Below are positions 1 to 8,284 of a DNA stretch of 43,144 nucleotides, in pieces. This DNA is from H2-BAC3 sp045863035 (GTDB lineage Bacteria > Bacteroidota > Ignavibacteria > Ignavibacteriales > Ignavibacteriaceae): assembly GCA_045863035.1 (NCBI GenBank), contig BTUV01000016.1, forward strand, positions 1-43,144, given 5' to 3'. How positions within the stretch are numbered: position 1 is the stretch's first letter; the number at the start of each line of letters is the position of its first letter. The translations under genes and the position numbers were made by a program. The notes under the pieces are model-generated. The model was not told the origin of the DNA. It saw only the letters and a list, made by a program, of their open reading frames with translations, and did no database searches.

Positions 1-357
1 GCAAATGCAGGGGGTTTGTGGTTAGTGCGACATCCGGTTAGCATTTGCGACGTCTCTACGACAAAACATGTGATTTTTTTCGTAGAGACGATGCAATCGC
101 TGCGACAAATTTTATATATACGAAAGATTCATGCGATTGCGTCGTCTCATCGTGTATCGGATTTTTCAACCTCCCTAATTCTACCCTGAGACGCCGCAAA
201 TGCATGGGGTTTGCGGTTAGTGCGACATCCGGTTAGCATTTGCATCGTCTCATCGTGTATCGGATTTTTCAACCTCCCCAATTCTACCCTGAGACGCCGC
301 AAATGCAGGGGGGTTGTGGTTAGTGCGATATCCGGTTAGCATTTGCGTCGTCTCTAC
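1..357. repeat. Array of alternating palindrome-ended short repeat modules
   Basis: Eight modules follow each other with only 2-nt joints. Type II modules begin GCAAATGC (or GCAATCGC) and end in its reverse complement: 1-48, 93-140, 196-243, 299-346, each exactly 48 nt. Type I modules begin CGTCTC and end GAGACG: 51-90, 143-193, 246-296, and a cut-off one from 349. The two types alternate strictly. Copies at 1, 196 and 299 are nearly identical, as are those at 143 and 246 (51 nt each). The module at 51-90 is a stem-loop with 10-bp perfect arms, CGTCTCTACG and CGTAGAGACG. No open reading frame here looks like a gene. The window begins exactly at a module edge, so the array may continue upstream. 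Confidence 0.85.
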
Positions 358-374
358 AAAAAATTAAACCAGAC

Positions 375-402
375 AAAAAAGCCCCGGATATTTCCAGGGC
401 TT
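375..402 (-). terminator. Rho-independent terminator of the leftward FG-GAP gene
   Basis: Read on the minus strand, AAGCCCTGGA and TCCGGGGCTT pair over 10 bp (one G-U) around a 4-nt loop, followed by a run of six T including the stem end. It lies about 50 bases after the stop codon of the only minus-strand gene. Confidence 0.75.
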
Positions 403-422
403 CTCAGATTACCATTTAAGCC

Positions 423-454
423 AATTCATAATTCACAATTCACCATTCACAATT
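423..454. repeat. Low-complexity AATTCAC-type direct repeats
   Basis: Imperfect tandem copies of AATTCAT/AATTCAC/ATTCACC sit between the terminator and the stop codon of the minus-strand gene. Short runs of this kind are seen in AT-rich spacers of Bacteroidota. No function is apparent. Confidence 0.5.
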
Positions 455-2162
455 ATTTCAGCAGTGTCATCTTTCCTGACAGGGTTTTGCCGCCTGCTTT
501 CAGGCGGTAGATATATACACCCCCGGGCAGGTTGTCTGCCTCGAAATTTATCTGATGCACACCTGCCGGCATTTCTGTGTTATTGATGAGTACGGCAGTT
601 TCCTGTCCGAGTATATTATATACCCGTAAATCGGCTGTAACTTCTGCGGCAAGAGAAAACCGGATAACGGTTGCGGGGTTGAACGGATTCGGATAGTTCT
701 GCTCAAGGGTAAATTCGGTCGGGTGGATGCTTCCGTCTTTAGCCGAAACAGGCGGTCTGTATCCGCGAATCTGCCCGCCCGTCCTTTGTGCATTGCCTTT
801 GTAGGTCAGCCAGCTTTTTTCTGCATTAAAGATACCCGGAGTATCATAACCATACACTCTGCGGTTGAGCGAACCTGCGAAAATTTCCGTGTCGCCGTCA
901 CCGTCAATATCTGCAAGTGTCGGGGATGTTTCAAATCCGATAACTACATGAACATCCTCTGCAATTAAGGGAAAACCGGGTACAAGCTGAGCGGAGTCAG
1001 TAAATGCATAAATGGCGCCTTTGCTCGTCGGTACAATCACATCTCCTTTGCCGTCTCCACTCACATCTCCTATGGCTACTGATCCGTCAACCCATGTGGC
1101 GAAAATTTTTTGCGGGAATCCGGGGAGAATTGTGCCGTCTAATTTCCAAGCCCATGCCAGTCCACTGTCAACAGCAGTAACTGTTCCATAAGCTATCTCC
1201 GGTATCGAGTCTCCTGTCATATCACCAATTGCAACGCTTGCAAAATAGTGACCTGAATAAACAGGAATAGGAAAATTGGGGAATCTCCCGCCGGTGTAGT
1301 CAAAAGCATATATACCATTGATACCGCCGAAAGTCATGTTAAGCTTAACAATGATTTCCAGGTCGCCGTTACTGTCCAGATCGTAAAGGGAAGGAGCAGC
1401 CCCGGCGCTTGTGTAAGTAATTTTCATCGGCCATCCGTCAAGCGGGCGCCCTCCTTTGTCCACCACATGCAATGTTGCAGCAGTAGAATCAGCCAGACGG
1501 CTTCCTGATATATAAACAATTTCGTTATGACCGTCATTGTTGATATCTCCGGCAGCAGGAGCACTGTCGCCTCCGTAAATCATATCAATGGGGAAACCGG
1601 GTATATATTCGAATTGGCTACCGGTGTAACGCAAAACGTGAAGTTTAGCTTCGTTATACGGGGAATCACGGTAATAAGAAGTAATTACGATATCAAGTTT
1701 TCCGTCCTCATCCATATCGATAAGAGCCGGAGTGGTTGACTCATGCTGAGTTCCGAGGAAATAAGGAGAACCGGTTAATTGTTGTCCGTTTGATTTATAA
1801 ATAAAGAGCATTCCGTTTTCATCCCCGAAGACCAATTCCATTTTACCGTCTCCGTCAACATCTCCCGCCGCGGTAATTTCTATTGAGCCGGAATTCTGTA
1901 ACTGCCCTGGCGGTACTGCCTGAGGGAAACCAACCTGATAAGCGCCATTTGCCTTCCAGACAAACAACTCTGGTGTGGCAAAACTTTTTGTGACTGAAAT
2001 ATTCAGGACACCATCTCCGTCAAAATCAGCTATGGTGGGGGAGTTTGAGTAGAGCCCCCAGTCTCCGCTTGCTGCTCGAGGCCACCCATACTGATAGGGG
2101 ATTGGCTGGGTAAAAACCTGCCGGCTGATTAAAAATAGCGCTAAAACTGTAATGAGGCGCAT
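453..2162 (-). CDS. Secreted FG-GAP/VCBS repeat protein with T9SS sorting domain
   Basis: A 569-residue exported protein. It starts with a signal peptide (hydrophobic residues 4-18, cleavage likely near F-T-Q). The body carries eight FG-GAP/VCBS-like calcium-binding repeats with D-x-D-G-D-G cores (for example ADFDGDG near residue 45, GDVDGDGKMELVF, IDMDEDGKLDIV, ADIDGDGDTEIF), as expected for a beta-propeller. Residues from about 488 form a type IX secretion C-terminal domain beginning LEQNYPNPFNP and ending in a short Lys-containing tail, so the protein is probably carried across the outer membrane and fixed to or released from the surface. It is the only leftward gene, with its own terminator downstream. 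The ligand or partner cannot be read from the sequence. Confidence 0.85.
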   Translation of the reverse strand: MRLITVLALFLISRQVFTQPIPYQYGWPRAASGDWGLYSNSPTIADFDGDGVLNISVTKSFATPELFVWKANGAYQVGFPQAVPPGQLQNSGSIEITAAGDVDGDGKMELVFGDENGMLFIYKSNGQQLTGSPYFLGTQHESTTPALIDMDEDGKLDIVITSYYRDSPYNEAKLHVLRYTGSQFEYIPGFPIDMIYGGDSAPAAGDINNDGHNEIVYISGSRLADSTAATLHVVDKGGRPLDGWPMKITYTSAGAAPSLYDLDSNGDLEIIVKLNMTFGGINGIYAFDYTGGRFPNFPIPVYSGHYFASVAIGDMTGDSIPEIAYGTVTAVDSGLAWAWKLDGTILPGFPQKIFATWVDGSVAIGDVSGDGKGDVIVPTSKGAIYAFTDSAQLVPGFPLIAEDVHVVIGFETSPTLADIDGDGDTEIFAGSLNRRVYGYDTPGIFNAEKSWLTYKGNAQRTGGQIRGYRPPVSAKDGSIHPTEFTLEQNYPNPFNPATVIRFSLAAEVTADLRVYNILGQETAVLINNTEMPAGVHQINFEADNLPGGVYIYRLKAGGKTLSGKMTLLK

Positions 2163-2235
2163 CTTTGCCTTCTAGTTATGAATTAACCCCTGTAATTTAC
2201 GAATAATCGCCTTTTTTACTTAGCCGGATTAGGGT

Positions 2236-2243
2236 TATTTTTG
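2236..2243 (+). promoter_or_regulatory. Possible Bacteroidota-type promoter core (TATTTTTG)
   Basis: TATTTTTG fits the TAnnTTTG -7 element known from Bacteroidota, 42 bases before the ATG at 2286. No clear TTTG -33 element is visible, so this is a weak call. Confidence 0.3.
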
Positions 2244-2285
2244 CTTTTTAAATCAGGTTAATTGCGGTTTTATTAGTACCAACGA

Positions 2286-2912
2286 ATGTTCAAGAAAATT
2301 CTTTTTGTTGCCGGAGGCATTATTATCTTCATCTCTGGTACTTTTATCTACGGACTTACTTCCAACTTACAAACCCTGACTCTTCAGGAAGCGATGTTGA
2401 GAAAAGGATTAACCGAAATCCGCAACCCGGAAATTGTTATTATCAGAAATCAATATCTGCTCCGGCTTTATTCAGATTCTGTTTTGGTTAAAGAATACCG
2501 GGCAGTATTCGGTTCGAACAAAGGGGTGAAGAGAAAACAGGGGGACAGAGGGACTCCTGTCGGGGAATATCTTATTTGCCGGATTGATTCCGTTCACCGG
2601 TACGAAGCTTTCATTCAACTTAATTATCCGAATATGGATGATCTTAACACCGGATTAAAAGACGGTGTGATTGCCCGGGATGAGTTTAACCAGATGCGAT
2701 TCAGATATTATTATCAGGACTGCCCTCCGGATAGCGGAAGCCGCATGAACTCAATAGGAATTCACGGCATTGGAAAGTTGAATGGATTATTCAAAAACCT
2801 CCCTTTCGTTTTTAACTGGACGAACGGTTCTGCCGCCGTCAGTAACGAAAGCATTCGCGAAATAATTTCAGTAGTTAAAAAAGGAACACCTGTTGTTATC
2901 AGGTCTAACTAA
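2286..2912 (+). CDS. L,D-transpeptidase (YkuD)-like protein with catalytic Cys replaced by Ser
   Basis: A 208-residue protein with an N-terminal membrane anchor or signal (residues 4-24) and a YkuD-like domain from about residue 49 to the end. The IHG motif places the conserved His at 160. In this family the motif WT(N/D)GC(I/V)A(V/L)(S/T)NE carries the nucleophilic Cys; here it reads WTNGSAAVSNE, so Ser182 (codon TCT at 2829-2831) stands in the Cys position. Active family members make 3-3 cross-links in peptidoglycan or attach proteins to it. With Ser the enzyme may be inactive, may bind wall without catalysis, or may use Ser. The downstream lipoprotein start lies inside this gene's last 20 bases. 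Confidence 0.75.
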   Translation: MFKKILFVAGGIIIFISGTFIYGLTSNLQTLTLQEAMLRKGLTEIRNPEIVIIRNQYLLRLYSDSVLVKEYRAVFGSNKGVKRKQGDRGTPVGEYLICRIDSVHRYEAFIQLNYPNMDDLNTGLKDGVIARDEFNQMRFRYYYQDCPPDSGSRMNSIGIHGIGKLNGLFKNLPFVFNWTNGSAAVSNESIREIISVVKKGTPVVIRSN

Positions 2913-3519
2913 AGTTACAGTATATATTCTCCTGTTCCCGGCCGTAATTCTCCTGTTAACGGGATGCGGTCTGGAAAAGCAACCGCCCCAGGCCTCATTG
3001 CATGAAAATCTGAAGCAGGGGGAGAGCGCCCGGCTTTTTCTGCAAAAATCCATTGACGCAGAAATGAAATATGGTTTTTATCTTCCGCTTCTGGCTAACG
3101 ATACCTACCGGCTTTGCTATCTGGAAGAAGAAGATAGCTTTGCTGAATGGGGGATAAGATTTGTTCTTGCCGAGCTGCAAGATACACTCCCGGTTAAAGT
3201 ATATACAAGTCCCGTTATGGACGGCTCACTTAAAGAGTCTGCCGTACGTCCGGTACGTCTTCCGGGATATACCTACGATCTTTTGTTTTATAACTCCGGA
3301 AGCTACTTCCTGGGTTCAGGAGGAGGTGAGATATATTCATACCTGGCAGATTTTGAAGAAAACACCTTTTCTCCCGGATTTCTTGAGGTAAACGCGGAAG
3401 GAAGAGTAACCCTTTCAATGCCTTCTGATATCCCGGAAGTCATGAGAGAGTTTTTTGTAAAAGAGTTCCGCTTAAATTATCCCTCATTGACAGTTGAAGA
3501 ATTTGATGCTCCCCGATAA
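2893..3519 (+). CDS. Putative lipoprotein of unknown function
   Basis: I do not recognise the family. The start is a TTG at 2893, chosen because AAGGA at 2881-2885 stands 7 bases upstream and because it gives a complete lipoprotein signal: a hydrophobic stretch at residues 8-22 followed by lipobox L-T-G-C with Cys25. The mature part (about 184 residues) has no repeats or further membrane segments and is mixed alpha/beta in appearance, with a Gly-rich turn (SGSYFLGSGGGEIYSY) near residue 145. It overlaps the transpeptidase-like gene by 20 bases and ends 1 base before the Omp85 gene, so the three are probably co-transcribed. Such a position suggests an envelope role, but nothing more specific can be claimed. 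Confidence 0.65.
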   Translation: MLSGLTKVTVYILLFPAVILLLTGCGLEKQPPQASLHENLKQGESARLFLQKSIDAEMKYGFYLPLLANDTYRLCYLEEEDSFAEWGIRFVLAELQDTLPVKVYTSPVMDGSLKESAVRPVRLPGYTYDLLFYNSGSYFLGSGGGEIYSYLADFEENTFSPGFLEVNAEGRVTLSMPSDIPEVMREFFVKEFRLNYPSLTVEEFDAPR

Positions 3520-3520
3520 A

Positions 3521-5539
3521 ATGACAAAGTTAACTTTGCGGATGATTCTGCTCCTGACACTTCTTCTTTTCGGTTTAACTCAGACACAGGCGCAGTCACG
3601 CCAGCAGTACGAACTTCAGTCCATTACGTTTTCCGGCAACGCAAAAGTGAGTTCCGGAAATCTTGAACAGGTAATATATACCGTTGAAACCCCCATCTGG
3701 CTCTGGAAGTTTATTAATTCATTTTCCGGATTCGGCGCTCCGCCGGTGTATTTTGACAGTACAACTATTCAGTATGATTTGCGTGCATTGACTGATTATT
3801 ATACATCAAACGGATTTTTCCAGGCGGAATTCAAATATACTTATAGCATAGACTCGGTTGAAAAAACCGCGAATCTCCGGTATGAAATCAGTGAAGGACC
3901 TCAGTCGAAGTATGGTGAAATCGAATTCTTCGGTTTCCCGAAAGGAGACCCGGGGCTGGTGGCAGAAGCCGTGAAAGGATTTGCCGCTGATTCAACAATG
4001 TTTTTTAATCAATCTCTGATAAAATCAGGCATCGACAATATCACCGTGTTTTTTGAAAATAACGGATATATGCTTGCCCGGTTTGACAGTACGATTATCC
4101 TGCGGGATACGGTAAGCAACCGGGCGCATTTGCAGATATATCTCTTCCTGGGCAAAAAATATTCCATCAGCAGTTTATCCGTAGAAAAAAAAGGCGAGGG
4201 GAGTGATGCGGTTGAAGATGATATGCTTATACGGCTTGTGGGAATTAAAAATGGTGAAACGTATAATCTGGAGCGTATCCGGCTCAGTCAGGTGCGGCTT
4301 TACCGTACAGGGTTATTCTCAAGCGTTGCACTCAACCCGATGTTTAGTGACACGGTGAACAGTACCGTACCGCTCATGATCTCAGGGACAATCGGAAACA
4401 TTCACGAGCTCTCTCCTGAAATTCTGATGAATAATCAGTCGAACACTTTTAATGTGGGCGCGGGTGGAATTTTTGTTAAAAAGAATTTTCTCGGTGAGGC
4501 GCGCAAACTCAGCATTTCCGGCTCGGCAGGTTACCGCGATATTTTTCGGACTAATTTTGACAGAATGTTTAAAACTTTTTCTCTGCAGGATACTACCATT
4601 AAAGGATATGTTGATGCCACATTCCGTATTGAGCAGCCGTATATATTCAACCGCCCGATTCTCGGAACTTTTGAGACCTACTTCCGCATCAACAAAGAAG
4701 ATAATTCGAATAAAAGGAATTACGGCGGCAAGCTCAGTTTCGAGTTTGAATTACCGAGATACACATTTATTAATTTTATAACTGCATATTACAATCTTGA
4801 AGTAGCAGATGAACTTTTCCCCTCACTGTCCGGACTAAAACAGATTAATAAAACGCTTTCTATATTAGGCGCTGATTTACGCTCTTCCCATGTTGATAAT
4901 CCGCTTTTCCCTACGAAAGGTTATAACTTCAGCTTTCTGGTGGAAGAAGCAAACCTGCTTGACTATGGTGTTACGAACCTTTTTGGAAGTGAATTTGAGG
5001 GTTCTTTGTTTTATAAGACTGCAATTACCAGTGCATATTATTTCAGTATGAGCCGCAATCTTACCTCAGTGCTTGGGGTTAAACTGAAAACAGGACATCT
5101 ACAGGCGTATGTGGGGGACGATGCCGGAATAGCAACAACGCGCAGATATACGGCAGGCGGCAGCAATTCAATACGCGGTTGGGCAGCCCGTCAGCTTGCA
5201 CCCGCTGAGGTACGGCTGCTTGAAGGTGAGCAAGTGATTGTGCAAGGGGGTAACTTCATACTTGAGGGCTCAATCGAACTCAGGCAGAAAGTATTCGGTG
5301 ATTTTGGTTATGCTGCCTTTGTTGACTACGGTAACGTATGGAAGAATCACACAAAATTTAACATACCTGAGGTTGCCGTGGCAGGTGGTCTTGGTCTCCG
5401 GTATTATTCTCCTTTTGCACCGTTTCGCGTTGACTTCGGTTTTAAGCTCTATGACCCCTATGACAAGCGACCACTGGGCAAAAAACGGTTCATCACCGAT
5501 CTGATGGAGTATCATTTCGGTATCGGGGAAGCATTTTAA
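3521..5539 (+). CDS. Omp85-family outer membrane protein (BamA/TamA-like)
   Basis: 672 residues from the ATG at 3521; upstream in-frame TTG 3494 and ATG 3506 are possible but would precede the signal peptide. Residues 4-25 form a signal peptide ending near Q-A-Q. POTRA-type repeats fill roughly residues 31-340, starting with SITFSGNAKVS. The rest is a beta-barrel surface-antigen (D15) domain; the diagnostic L6-loop motif RGW lies at residues 552-554 inside GGSNSIRGWAARQ, and the chain ends in Phe as outer membrane barrels do. Omp85 proteins insert or translocate other outer membrane proteins. The length is shorter than a five-POTRA BamA, so a TamA-like or accessory role is likelier than the essential BamA. 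Confidence 0.85.
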   Translation: MTKLTLRMILLLTLLLFGLTQTQAQSRQQYELQSITFSGNAKVSSGNLEQVIYTVETPIWLWKFINSFSGFGAPPVYFDSTTIQYDLRALTDYYTSNGFFQAEFKYTYSIDSVEKTANLRYEISEGPQSKYGEIEFFGFPKGDPGLVAEAVKGFAADSTMFFNQSLIKSGIDNITVFFENNGYMLARFDSTIILRDTVSNRAHLQIYLFLGKKYSISSLSVEKKGEGSDAVEDDMLIRLVGIKNGETYNLERIRLSQVRLYRTGLFSSVALNPMFSDTVNSTVPLMISGTIGNIHELSPEILMNNQSNTFNVGAGGIFVKKNFLGEARKLSISGSAGYRDIFRTNFDRMFKTFSLQDTTIKGYVDATFRIEQPYIFNRPILGTFETYFRINKEDNSNKRNYGGKLSFEFELPRYTFINFITAYYNLEVADELFPSLSGLKQINKTLSILGADLRSSHVDNPLFPTKGYNFSFLVEEANLLDYGVTNLFGSEFEGSLFYKTAITSAYYFSMSRNLTSVLGVKLKTGHLQAYVGDDAGIATTRRYTAGGSNSIRGWAARQLAPAEVRLLEGEQVIVQGGNFILEGSIELRQKVFGDFGYAAFVDYGNVWKNHTKFNIPEVAVAGGLGLRYYSPFAPFRVDFGFKLYDPYDKRPLGKKRFITDLMEYHFGIGEAF

Positions 5540-5552
5540 TAAGGATATATAC

Positions 5553-5963
5553 ATGAAAACACACATAACCCGTGTCCGGGTGCGTTATGCTGATACTGAC
5601 CAGATGGGCTTTGTATATAACGGCAAATATTTTGAATATTTTGAAGTCGGGAGAACCGAGCTGCTTCGCGATAACGGTCTTACCTATAAAGGCATTGAAG
5701 AAAGAGGATATATGCTCCCGGTGCTGGAGGTGGGAATCCGTTACAGAAGCCCGGCTTTTTATGACGAGCTTCTTGAAGTGCATACGGTAACAAAGGAAAC
5801 TCCATCAACAAGAATCCGGCTTGAGCATAAGATATACGTACCTGAGCGTGAAAAGCTCATCTGCGAAGGATTTGTTGAGCTGGTCTTTGTTGATGCCAAA
5901 ACCCGCCGTCCGATGCGCGCCCCACAGTCATTTACTGATGCAATGAGGAAATTCCATGAATAA
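5553..5963 (+). CDS. Acyl-CoA thioesterase, 4HBT/YbgC-FadM type
   Basis: A 136-residue single hot-dog-fold protein. The N-terminal signature RYADTDQMGFVYNGKYFEYFE (written here from residue 11) matches the 4-hydroxybenzoyl-CoA thioesterase family, with the catalytic acidic residue expected at Asp16 and the following Gly/Val-Tyr loop over the thioester. Family members hydrolyse acyl-CoA thioesters; YbgC in proteobacteria works with the Tol-Pal envelope system, but no tol or pal gene is seen here. An AAGGA lies 10 bases before the ATG. It overlaps nadC by 8 bases, so the two are translationally coupled. The true substrate is unknown. Confidence 0.85.
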   Translation: MKTHITRVRVRYADTDQMGFVYNGKYFEYFEVGRTELLRDNGLTYKGIEERGYMLPVLEVGIRYRSPAFYDELLEVHTVTKETPSTRIRLEHKIYVPEREKLICEGFVELVFVDAKTRRPMRAPQSFTDAMRKFHE

Positions 5964-6813
5964 TGATATTTTTTATCATCCGTCAATTGACCACCTGATT
6001 ACCCTTGCAATTAAGGAAGACCTTGATACCGGCGACATAACCGGTGAGGCAATCTTCAGTCACGAGGAAGCAATAGGGCGGTTTGTTGTAAAACAGGATG
6101 GCGTTATTTCAGGTCTTTCCCTGATAGCTGTCATATATAAAAAATTGAATCTGCTGAACGATGTAACCAGTTTCTTTAAAGACGGAGATAAGGTTAAAAG
6201 GGGAGATGTGGTCGCGGAGCTGCATGGTGAGGCCAAAAAGCTGCTCACAGGCGAGCGGACTGTTCTTAATTTCTTGCAGAGGATGAGCGGGATAGCTACT
6301 AAAGCTTCACGGTTTATTGATGAAATGAAGGATCACAAAACAAAACTTCTTGATACAAGAAAAACACTCCCCGGACACCGTCTGCTTGATAAATACGCGG
6401 TAACCTGCGGCGGAGCAAGCAATCACCGGATGGGACTGTATGATATGTTTTTGATTAAGGATAATCATATTGCCGTTGCCGGCTCTGTTACTAAGGCCAT
6501 TACTAACTGCCGTGAGTACGCCGAAAAAAATAATCTGGCAGTAAAATTAGAGGTTGAGGTTGACACACTCGAACAGTTTGATGAAGCATTAGCGCTGAAA
6601 CCTGATATCATCATGCTTGATAACTTTTCACTTGCTGATATCGCCCAAGCAGTCGGGCTTAATAAGGGTGTCTGCATGCTTGAAGTATCCGGAGGTGTGC
6701 GGCTTGAAGATGTCCGTCAGATAGCCGCGCTCGGAGTAGATTATATATCAACCGGTTCTCTCACCCATTCGGTAGAGGCGCTTGATATATCGCTTGATGT
6801 GGTGCTTCATTAA
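5956..6813 (+). CDS. nadC: Nicotinate-nucleotide pyrophosphorylase (carboxylating)
   Basis: 285 residues, the usual length for NadC (quinolinate phosphoribosyltransferase), which turns quinolinate and PRPP into nicotinate mononucleotide, CO2 and pyrophosphate in de novo NAD synthesis. Visible family motifs are LDTGDITGEA near the N-terminus, TRKTLPGHR with Arg135 and Lys136 in the quinolinate site, IKDNH with Lys168 and His171, EVEVD, MLDNFS and a late SGG phosphate-binding turn. The gene starts inside the end of the thioesterase gene. No nadA or nadB is in the window, so the earlier steps must be encoded elsewhere or quinolinate obtained otherwise. Confidence 0.96.
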   Translation: MNNDIFYHPSIDHLITLAIKEDLDTGDITGEAIFSHEEAIGRFVVKQDGVISGLSLIAVIYKKLNLLNDVTSFFKDGDKVKRGDVVAELHGEAKKLLTGERTVLNFLQRMSGIATKASRFIDEMKDHKTKLLDTRKTLPGHRLLDKYAVTCGGASNHRMGLYDMFLIKDNHIAVAGSVTKAITNCREYAEKNNLAVKLEVEVDTLEQFDEALALKPDIIMLDNFSLADIAQAVGLNKGVCMLEVSGGVRLEDVRQIAALGVDYISTGSLTHSVEALDISLDVVLH

Positions 6814-6837
6814 ATTACATCCGGTTGCGGGATTTTC

Positions 6838-8283
6838 ATGCTTGACAAGATAAAACAGCTCACAAAAGAAACTGCTCTCTACGGTCTGAGCACCTTCGTC
6901 GGCCGTTTTATTAACTTCTTTCTGGTTCCTTTTTATACCAATATCTTTCCCCCTTCTGAATATGGTATTGTAACTAACATCTATGCGTATATAGCGGTAA
7001 TGAATATCGTATTGCTTTATGGTATGGATTCCGCCTATCTTAAAACAGCTTCTCCGCTTGAAGGGGAAGAACGAAGCAGGGCATTTTCAACAGCATGGCT
7101 TGGGGTGCTTGTTTCTTCAACTCTGATTGGGCTGCTGCTCGTCCTGTTTCAGAACGCAGGCGCTAAGGCAATTTCGCTTGCGCAAGGACAATCAGATATC
7201 TATCTGATGGCAGTCGGGGTTTTAGTGTTTGATAACCTTGGCGCTATACAGTTTATCCAGCTCCGGCTTGAACATAAAGCTTTTCTCTTTTCTTTAATCC
7301 GCATTGTGAATATCATCATAATGGTAGCGCTTAACTTCGTGCTGGTTCTCGGATTTGATTCAGGCGTAGAAGCAGTATTTATCAGCAACCTTGCTGCATC
7401 AGTTTTTTCATTTATTGTAGTTTCCTTTTTTACCATAAAGCATTTTGTTTTCAGTTTTGATACTGTCCTGTTTAAGAAAATGGCAAAGTTTGCACTGCCA
7501 TATCTTCCGGCGGGGCTGGCCTCATCTTTTCTGCAAGTAATCGACCGCCCGATCGTTGAGGGAATTCTGGGGCTTGAAGCGCTCGGTATATATCAGGCAA
7601 ATTACCGGCTTGGTATCTTTATGATGCTTTACGGCTCAATGTTTCAGTTTGCCTGGCAGCCCTTCTTTATGAAAAACGCCAAAGGGGAGGATGCCCCGCT
7701 TCTCATCGGTAGGATATTTACTCTCTATGTGTTAATCGGTTTTGTCATTCTTCTGTTTTTTACATTTTTTATTGAAAATATACTTGCCGTATCAGTTAAA
7801 GGGGTATCACTGATCGGAAGAGATTATACCTCAGCATCGGGTATTATCCCAATTATTCTCGGTGCATATCTTTGCAATGCCGTATATATATTCTTTAATG
7901 TCGGTATCTTTCTCCGAGAAAAGAGCACCATCGTTCCGCTCTTTGTAGGTCTGGCTGCAGTTATTAAAATCAGTTTAAATCTGATATTTCTTAAAAGCGC
8001 GGGCATTTATCTGGCTGCGTGGGCGAGCTTCGGAGCTTATGCGTTTCTTGCCTTGTCGTTTTATATATATTCACGGAAAACCTTTCCCGTCAAATTTGAA
8101 ACCAGAAAGCTGATGTTGCTCGCGGTACTGTCAGGAGTGTTTGTCGCGCTGGCCTATTTGATAGCAGATTACACATTCTGGTTCAAGGGTACGGTTTTTC
8201 TTCTTTTTCCTGCCGCGCTCTTTTTGACCGGATTCCTCAGACCGTCAGAAACAGCCCGGCTTAAACAGTTATTCAGGAGATAA
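6838..8283 (+). CDS. Polysaccharide flippase (Wzx/MOP superfamily)
   Basis: 481 residues, nearly all hydrophobic, with about 12-14 predicted membrane helices. The start matches the polysaccharide biosynthesis/Wzx type of the MOP superfamily (ETALYGLSTFVGRFINFFLVP), with the typical Arg in the first helix and the FPPSEYGIV turn after it. Such proteins flip lipid-linked sugar repeats or other lipid-linked intermediates across the inner membrane. No glycosyltransferase or polymerase is adjacent, and it sits between nadC and dut, 24 bases after the former and 1 base before the latter. The cargo cannot be inferred; O-antigen, exopolysaccharide or another lipid-linked glycan are all open. Confidence 0.85.
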   Translation: MLDKIKQLTKETALYGLSTFVGRFINFFLVPFYTNIFPPSEYGIVTNIYAYIAVMNIVLLYGMDSAYLKTASPLEGEERSRAFSTAWLGVLVSSTLIGLLLVLFQNAGAKAISLAQGQSDIYLMAVGVLVFDNLGAIQFIQLRLEHKAFLFSLIRIVNIIIMVALNFVLVLGFDSGVEAVFISNLAASVFSFIVVSFFTIKHFVFSFDTVLFKKMAKFALPYLPAGLASSFLQVIDRPIVEGILGLEALGIYQANYRLGIFMMLYGSMFQFAWQPFFMKNAKGEDAPLLIGRIFTLYVLIGFVILLFFTFFIENILAVSVKGVSLIGRDYTSASGIIPIILGAYLCNAVYIFFNVGIFLREKSTIVPLFVGLAAVIKISLNLIFLKSAGIYLAAWASFGAYAFLALSFYIYSRKTFPVKFETRKLMLLAVLSGVFVALAYLIADYTFWFKGTVFLLFPAALFLTGFLRPSETARLKQLFRR

Positions 8284-8284
8284 T

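Noticed and set aside
45..236. A 63-codon open frame in the repeat array
   Set aside because: It runs across three repeat modules, has no ribosome-binding site and gives a low-complexity, unfamiliar product.
1..357. CRISPR array
   Set aside because: Two repeat types alternate with 2-nt joints; there are no unique spacers of 25-40 nt and no cas genes.
2893..2912. Frameshift joining the transpeptidase-like gene and the lipoprotein
   Set aside because: The first gene is complete in length and the second has its own ribosome-binding site and lipobox, so overlap of two genes is the simpler reading.
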